This document shows positions 12,769 to 19,024 of a stretch of DNA of 19,024 nt, piece by piece. The position numbers and the translations under genes were made by a program. Numbering within the stretch: position 1 is the first letter of the stretch; each line of letters begins with the position of its first letter. This DNA is from Holophagales bacterium (GTDB taxonomy: Bacteria > Acidobacteriota > Thermoanaerobaculia > UBA5066): positions 1 to 19,024 of the forward strand of contig JADJZB010000005.1 of NCBI GenBank assembly GCA_016719485.1, written 5' to 3'. The notes beneath the pieces are model-generated. The model worked only from the letters and a program-made list of their open reading frames with translations, did not search any database and was not told the origin of the DNA.

Positions 12769-15536
12769 GAGGCTGAAGAAGAAGGTCGCTCCAGCTCCGG
12801 GAGACGCCTCCGGCCAGATTCGTCCGCCGTGGCGGGCGACGATGCGCTGCACCGTCGCGAGGCCGATCCCGGTGCCTGGGAAGTCGTCCACGCCGTGCAG
12901 GCGCTGAAAGGGCTCGAAGAGCTTCGTGGCGTGCGCCATGTCGAAGCCGACGCCGTTGTCCTTCACGAAGAAGGCCTTCTGTCCGTCGGTCTGGGCGCAA
13001 CCGATCTCGATCCGCGCGCCGGAGCTCTTCGAGGTGAACTTCAGGGCGTTCCCGATCAGGTTCTCGAGGACGACGTGCAGGAGACGGGGGTCTCCTTCGG
13101 TCGTCATCCCCTCCGCGACGACGACCTGCACGGCGCGTCCCGGCTCGAGAGCGAGGAGGTCGGCCGCCACGCTCGTCGCGAGCCTGCTCACGTCGACCGG
13201 CACGAGGCTCAGCTCGAGCCGCTTGAGGCGCGAGAGGTTCAGGAGACCGTCGATCAGGCTCGCCATCTTCCGGGCGGCCGCCCGGATTCTCCCGAGGTAG
13301 TGGTGCCCCTTCTCGTCGAGCCGGTCGGGGTATTCGTCGAGGAGCGCCGCGCTGAAGCCGTCGAGAGCGCGGAGCGGAGCCCTCAGGTCGTGCGAGACGC
13401 TGTAGGAGAAGCTCTCCAGCTCCCGGTTCGCGGCCTCCAGCTCGGAGGTCCTGGCGTGGACCAGCTCCTCGAGGTGCGTGCGATAGGCCCAGAGCTCCTC
13501 CTCCGCCAGCCGCCGGTCGGTGACGTCCATCGCCGTGGTGGTCACGATCCGCCGGCCGTCGGGCAGGCGACCCAGCGGCGCCGTGCTGAAGTCCCAGTAC
13601 CGCAGGCCTCCGACCTTGGTCCGGATCGCGAACTCGCCCTCGCGGACCGACTCGGCCAGGGTGAAGCGGGACGCGATGTCGGCCCGCGCGACATCCCGGC
13701 GTTCGCCGTAGGCCTTCTCGGCCCACTGCTCGATCGTACGGAGCTCCTCCGGGGAGTAGCCCGAGAGGCGGCACCAGGCGCGGTTCACGAGGAGGATCTC
13801 GCCGTCGTCGGCGTAGAGGCCGATCGGGAAGGGCGACTCGGAGACGATGCGGCGGAAGCGGTTCTCGCTCTCCTTCAGCGCGTCTTCCGCAGCTTTCAGC
13901 TCGGTGACGTCGAGGCTGGTCCCCACGATCTTCCACGGCCGCCCTCGCTCGTCGGCGGAGACGACGCCCCGGTTGCTGACGTGACGGACGCGTCCGTCGC
14001 GCCGGCCGATCCGGTAGGTGGACCGGTAGAGCGCTCCCCCTCCTCGTCCCAGCGCATCGGAGACGGCGCGACGCGCCTCCTCCCTGTCGTCGGCGTGGAC
14101 GAGGCCGAAGAACTGCTCGAGGGGTCGCGAGGTCGCCGGGCGACACGTCGAACAGGCGAAAGAGCTCGTCCGAGCCCCAGATCTCGTTGCGGGCGACGTG
14201 CCACTCCCCAGCTCCCGAGGTGGGCGACGGCCTGGGCCTCGACGAGGCGGGAACGGCTCTTCTCCAGCTCGGCGGTTCTCTCGGCGACGAGCTCCTCGAG
14301 GTGGGCCCTGTGGCGCCGCAGGTCCTCCTCGGCGCTCCTGCGCGCGTCGATGTCCTGCAGGACACCCCCGACCCGGACGACCTTTCCGTCCTCGACGTAC
14401 GCGCGTCCGATCGCCCGGACCCACACGCGGCGGCCCTTCGCGGTGTCCAGCTGGACCTCCGCGTCGAAGGGCTCGCCCGTGGCGATCGCCCGGGCGAGAA
14501 GATTCGCGATGACGGGTCGCGATTCGGGCGCGTAGAACTCGAGCCCGTTCTCGACGGTCATCCGGAAGCCCGGCTCCACCTCGTGGATCTCGCGGACGAC
14601 GTCGGTCCAGGTGAGCTCCGCCTTCCGGACGTCGTACTCCCAGCCTCCCACCCTCGCGAGGCGCGAGGTCTCGTCGAGAAGATGCCGCTGCCTGTCCAGC
14701 TCGGCCGTTCGCTCGGCCACCAGCGCCTCGAGGTGCTCCCGGTGGGTGCGCAGCTCCCCCTCGACCTTCCTCCGCTCCGTGATGTCCTGGAGCAGCGCGA
14801 CGAAATAGTCGACGGCTCCGTCGCCGGTCCTCACGCAGCTCACGGAGAGGTGGACCGGTACGACGCTGCCGTCCTTCCGGAGGAAGCGCTTCTCGAGACT
14901 GTAGCCGTCGATCTCGCCCCGGGCGACCCTTTCGAACCGGGTGACGTCGGCGTCGAGGTCGTCCGGGTGGGTGAGCGACGCCCAGGTCAGCGACGCGAGC
15001 TCCTCGCGGGTGTATCCGAGCATCCTGCAGAGCTGGTCGTTCACCTCGAGCCAGCCTTTCGTCGGCGAGGTGATGCACGCGCCGACCAGCGGCATCTCGA
15101 AGAAGCTCCGGAAGAGAGCCTCGGATTCGCGGCGCCTTTCCTCTGCGTGCCGCGACTCCGTCACGTCTTCGACCGTGCCCGTCCAGACCGTGTCGCCGTC
15201 CTCGAGCAGCCTCGGGATCGACTCGAATCGGATGCACCGGACCCGCCCGTTCACGACGAGCCTCCCCTCCCAGCGAAACGGCAGGCATCGGGCGACGGCC
15301 TCGGCGTTCCCGGCGACGAATCCTCTTCGATCATCGGGAACGACGACGTCGGCGATGGATCCCGGCTTCGAGCCGAGGCCTGCAGCGTCGATACCGGTGA
15401 TCTCGGAAAAGCGCGTCGAGACGAACTCGACCGAGTACGCCGTGTCGGCGGCGGCCTGCCAGTCCTGGGGGGCCAGCGGAGGCAGGGGGCGAACGCGAAG
15501 GCGGTAGATCCCGCGCGGCTGCGCCTCGACGAGGTC
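12751..15536 (-). CDS. Multi-PAS sensor histidine kinase, two frame breaks, start not visible
   Basis: About 927 residues once two single-base insertions are removed. There are five PAS-type sensor domains (about 10-110, 140-255, 297-398, 440-545 and 560-675), then HisKA with phosphoacceptor His715 (SVSHDLRAP) and a HATPase domain with the N box around Asn829 (ENLIGNALKF), DNGVGFD (859-865) and GTGIGLAT (887-894). A helical linker of the type HLEALVAERTAEL recurs before PAS3, before PAS4 and before HisKA. No membrane segments are seen, so a cytosolic sensor is likely; the signal is unknown. Both breaks look like one extra base in a run of four (14206-14209 and 14121-14124), in PAS4. The frame stays open upstream of 15536 but has no start codon and runs into UvrA-like sequence. 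The end at 12751 is a complete kinase C-terminus. Confidence 0.85.
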
Positions 15537-18500
15537 CTTCGAACCGGGAGGCGGCGTCGGCGCTGGGTGACGTCGAGGACGTCCGTGAGCTGCGTCCGTC
15601 CAGGCGGTGAGAGAACGGCGTCCGAGAACTGCGGCCGCCGCACGCCTCGCAGCCGACGGTCACGTCAGGGGGGAGGAGGTCCATCGCCACCGTGACGATG
15701 CCTGGCCGCCGGACGCCCCGCAGCGACCGCCGGGTGTGCGCGACGAGAACGCTTTTCGCGGACAGCCTGAGGGCGCGCGCCCCGGCGTACCGGCGAAGCG
15801 CTCTCAGGCGCTCGGCGACCCGGAGATCGTCGCCACGGCGCTGCCCTGCCGCGGCGGCGGGTCCTGGTCGGAAGAGAGGACTGGCCCGACGGCGCATGCA
15901 GCCCAGCCAGCGCGGCACCTGACGGGCGCGGCGCTGCGCATCGCGGCGCGCAGGGAGGGCCGTGACCTCGGAGAACGGGTCAACTTCACCGCCGGAGACG
16001 CCGGTGACGACGACGAGGCCGCCGGAAGGGAACTCCACGTCGATACCCTTCAGCGTGTTGCGCGTCGCGCCCCGCACGGTGATCGCCGGGGAGAGGCCTC
16101 GCCGTCCGCCTGGGATGCGGCGGTGGACATTCGGAGGCGGGCCGTGTACGTCGACGGGTCCGCCTCGAGCGTGGCGGGTGAACCGGAGGCGACGATGCGC
16201 CCGCCATCCGACCGGCACCGGGGCTGAGCTCGACGACGCGGTCCGCCGCCGCGACGAGGTCGGGGCCGTGCCGACGACGACGACGACGGCGTTCCCGCTG
16301 CGGAGAGGTTCCGCAGGGCGGCGAGCCTGGGCTCGCAGTCGCGGGGTGGAGCCCCGCGTCGGCCTGGTCGAGACGTAAAGCCTGCCGCCGACCAGGCCGC
16401 TGCCGAGCGCGGCTGCCAGCCGGACCTCTGCGCCTCCCCGCCTGAAAGCGTCGCGAGCTCGCGCCGGAGCGAGGTAGCCGAGGCCGGTGTCGCAGAGGGG
16501 CCTGCACGCGGCGGCCGAGGTCGAGCCGGATCGGGGCCGGGAGAGAGGATTCCGGGAGAGACCCGCGCAAAGCGGCGGCACCCTGCCTGAGACCGTCGAG
16601 CCACACGCCGAGAGTCGGGCGTCGCGGCGCGACGCGCGCTCCGGGCGCCTGGAAGGCCGCGCAGGTCACCGCGCGCGGTGCGGGCTTTCAGCCGTTCGCC
16701 GCCGCAAACCGCGCACCGCTGGCCGACGAGGGAGCGGTCCGGGACTCTCGCCGCGCTTCGTCCGCGTGGACCTCTCGCAGCCTCGGCCCGATGAGCCCGG
16801 CGAACCCGGCCCAGCGCGCGTGGCCTCGAAGCGATGGACGCCGCTGCGTTTTCCGCGGCGGTAGCTCCATTCGACTGCGAACAGCTGGTCGCCCGCGCCA
16901 TCGCGAGCTTCTGCGCCTCGAGGGAAAGCTTCACGCCATTCCGGGAGCCACCGCCAGGCTGGAGAGCTTCGGCGGCGGCCTGAAGGTGGCGACGTGCCTG
17001 GCCGTCGGGCCTGGACAGGTGGCGCTGAACCGCGCTCCCCGAGAGCCCCGCCGTCCAGGGGTCGATCGGGGCGTCACGAGGCGCGAGGGGTCGCAGGCCT
17101 GGGCGGAATCCTGAGCCCCGGCACAGACAGGCACGCGCCGCGCTCGGAGGGGGCGAGAAGTCGGCGGCCCAGGAGCGGCTCGAGCCCTCTCCCGCACGCG
17201 CACGCCGGGCCTGAAGCCTGGGAGCCCGCATCGGGGGACACGGCCGCGAGCCGGCCCGGCGAAGAGGAGGCGGAGCAGCTCGTCGATCTCGGTCACCGCT
17301 CCGACGGTCGTCTGCGAGCCTCGCCAGCCCGGCTGCGCGGGAACGGCGATCGCGGGCCCCAGGTTTCGGCGGTATCGAGCCAGCCGCCGCGCATCGGGAG
17401 GAAACGGCGCGCCCAGGGAGAGACGAGATCGGCGAAGCGCGCCTGATTCCGCCAGAGCGCTGTCGAAGACGAGGAGGACTTCCCGGGGAACCCGAGGGGC
17501 CTGTCACGACGGTGAAGCCGGGGGCTGGGAACGAGGCCGTCACGCCGCGCAGGTCGTGGGTCGACGCCGGTGAGCGAGAGGGGGACGTTTCGACCCGGGG
17601 TGCCGGGCCGTCCCGGCCCGGTCCGCACCGAAGGCTCCCGTCGACGGCCTGCCGGATGGAGAACTCACCGCGGAGCGCTGCGCCGGTGGGCGCTTCGGGC
17701 ACGCCGCGATCTCGGCGACCGTTCCCGCGACGAGGACGCGTCCTCTTCGGGGACTGCTGCTGACCGATCTCAGATCCGGTCGGCCCGCGCACGAGCCTGA
17801 GGTCGATCGCCACGAGGAGGGTGTGCCCACCGGCAGAGAGGCGCTGGAACGCCGTCACGAGGACCGTCACGTCGGCCGCGTGGAGGCTGATCGTCGGTCC
17901 GTCGAGGACGACGAGGGCTGGGCCGCCGCCTTCGCGAGCCCGGTCGCGAGTTTGATGCGTTGGGCTTCGCCCCCGAGCGCCGTCGCGCGCTGGGCCGAGC
18001 GGGAGATAGCCCAGGCCGAGGTCGACGAGCGGTCAGGATGTGCGAGAGCTTCCGGTGCCCGCGGAAGAGCCCCGGCTGCGGCCTCGATGCTTCCGGCGAG
18101 AACGTCCGCGATGTCCTGCGCCCGTCGAGCCGCACCGTGAGGACGTCGGATGCGAAGCGCCGGCTCCGCGCAGGCGTCGCAGACGAGGTCGACTGAGCCG
18201 AGGTAGCGCATTCCGACTTCGACTCCCGCGCCCTCACACGACTCCGCACCGGCCCCGGCCGTGCTGGAACGAGAAGTGCCTCTTGCCGAACCCCAGCGCC
18301 TGGGCCTGGGCCGTCGCGGCGAAGAGGTCGCGGATGTGATGAAGGCGCCGGTGTAGGCCGCCGGGTTCGAGCGTGCGGCCGACCGATCGGGTCCGCGTCG
18401 ACCGTCACGATCCGCGGGAAGGGGCCGTCGATACGCAGCCTCGACGACGGCTGCGAGCAGCGAGGTTGATGGCGCCTGCGACCCCCGATTGGTACAGATT

Positions 18501-19024
18501 GATTGACCGGAGGCGAAGCGTGGAGCGAAGCGTCGACGACGGAATGCCGAGAGAGGCCGCAGATCGTGACGCGCTTCGCCTTCGCCTGCGCGTCCTGGCC
18601 ACGCAGCCCCAGGCTCGCCGGCGGTGACTCCTCGATCAGCCACCTGCGGGTCGGCGTCGGGCCCTTTCGACGGATCAGCCCGGCCGGCGGTCCGGGAGAG
18701 AGGAAGGTGCCCACCCTTCGTGCCGAGGGGCCGAGATCGAGAAGCCGGTCGGCGCTCAGGGCGAGCTTTGCGCGTCGTGGTTTCGACGACGACGACGGTC
18801 TGGCCTCGGCCGCGGAGGCGGAGCAGGACCCCAGCAGGCGGAGATGTCGTGTGGGTGCAGGCCGGGCGCCCGGCTCGTCCAGAACGACGACGAGGCCGCG
18901 CAGCTCGCCGAGCGCGAGCGTCGCAGGCGCAGCCGCTGCGCCTCTCCGGTCGAGAGGGTCGGCGCGGCGCGGTCGAAGGAGAGGTAACTGACCGAGCCCG
19001 TCCACGAGCGCACAGCGCGAAGAG
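15537..19024 (-). pseudogene. Duplicated UvrA-like ABC ATPase (excinuclease subunit A family), heavily frame-broken and partial
   Basis: UvrA recognises bulky DNA lesions for nucleotide excision repair; duplicated forms of about 1,800 residues exist and their role is less clear. Reading from 19024 down, pieces in three alternating frames keep UvrA order: signature LSTGEAQRLRL (near 18920-18960), Walker B LDEPGAGLH (near 18850-18900), a damaged Walker A GVAGAINL (near 18480), zinc-region CEGAGVEV and VCDAC (18130-18260), GGEAQRIKLATGL (near 17935-17985), Walker B LDGPT (near 17898-17915), then a second module: VTGPSGS Walker A (near 17490-17520), VGAVTEIDELLRLLFA (near 17260-17310), LSGGEAQR (16424-16450), TLKGIDVEFPSGGLVVVTGVSG (near 15990-16055) and GCEACGG (near 15640-15665). 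The final signature and Walker B are absent where the sequence meets the kinase. Dozens of small indels prevent any continuous product. Confidence 0.8.

Noticed and set aside
12829..15695. Long plus-strand frames opposite the histidine kinase
   Set aside because: No recognisable domains; the minus strand encodes PAS, HisKA and HATPase motifs in order.
16500..17870. Possible novel Arg-rich proteins in this part of the minus strand
   Set aside because: All are fragments of the UvrA-like gene read in shifting frames, as shown by motifs that continue from one frame to the next.
1..19024. CRISPR arrays, phage or toxin-antitoxin modules
   Set aside because: No regularly spaced direct repeats, cas genes, integrase or paired small genes are visible; the only repeats are the few REP-like copies.

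Overview
The window is high-GC DNA (roughly 70% by eye) with dense, short-spaced genes, which fits a high-GC bacterium. Gene content and protein style (multi-PAS histidine kinase, AGCS symporter, YIP1/DUF2752 membrane proteins, a REP-associated transposase) would suit Acidobacteriota or a deltaproteobacterial/myxobacterial-type lineage. This placement is an inference with low confidence. Most genes are household or metabolic. Both ends of the window are riddled with reading-frame breaks, while most of the middle is clean.

Layout. 1-843 (+): remains of a REP-associated tyrosine transposase (RAYT) with several frame breaks. 866-2788 (+): a TIP30-like NAD(P)-binding protein bracketed by two near-identical 20-bp REP-like repeats, then a YIP1-like membrane protein and a DUF2752 membrane protein. 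2806-4623 (-): a D-3-phosphoglycerate dehydrogenase-like gene with one frame break, overlapped by a membrane-anchored peptidase-MA-type metalloprotease gene. 4746-7252 (+): the proline operon proB-proA with an ATGA overlap. 7289-8638 (-): a sodium:alanine (AGCS) symporter. 8708-10734 (-): a two-gene unit of an uncharacterised 180-residue protein, whose C-terminal half recalls TNT/type-46 toxin-like NAD-glycohydrolase domains, followed by a SthA-type NAD(P) transhydrogenase. 10801-12147 (+): an MFS transporter. 12279-12712 (+): crushed remains of a response regulator and a GGDEF domain. 12751-15536 (-): a five-PAS hybrid-less histidine kinase with two homopolymer frame breaks and no visible start codon. 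15537-19024 (-): a very large, duplicated UvrA-like ABC ATPase broken by dozens of frame changes, truncated at the window edge on one side and abutting the kinase on the other.

How the genes fit together. ProB and ProA carry glutamate to glutamate-5-semialdehyde for proline synthesis; the divergent dehydrogenase could feed serine synthesis. The most interesting intact unit is the toxin-like protein with SthA, because both would act on pyridine nucleotides if the domain guess holds. Three genes without a Shine-Dalgarno sequence (proB, sthA, the MFS gene) have a TANNNT box exactly 6-7 nt before the start codon, which suggests leaderless transcripts. I see no CRISPR array, tRNA, rRNA or integrase, and no clear previously undescribed multi-gene system. 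The concentration of frame breaks at the two ends makes sequence error or misassembly a serious alternative to real gene decay there.
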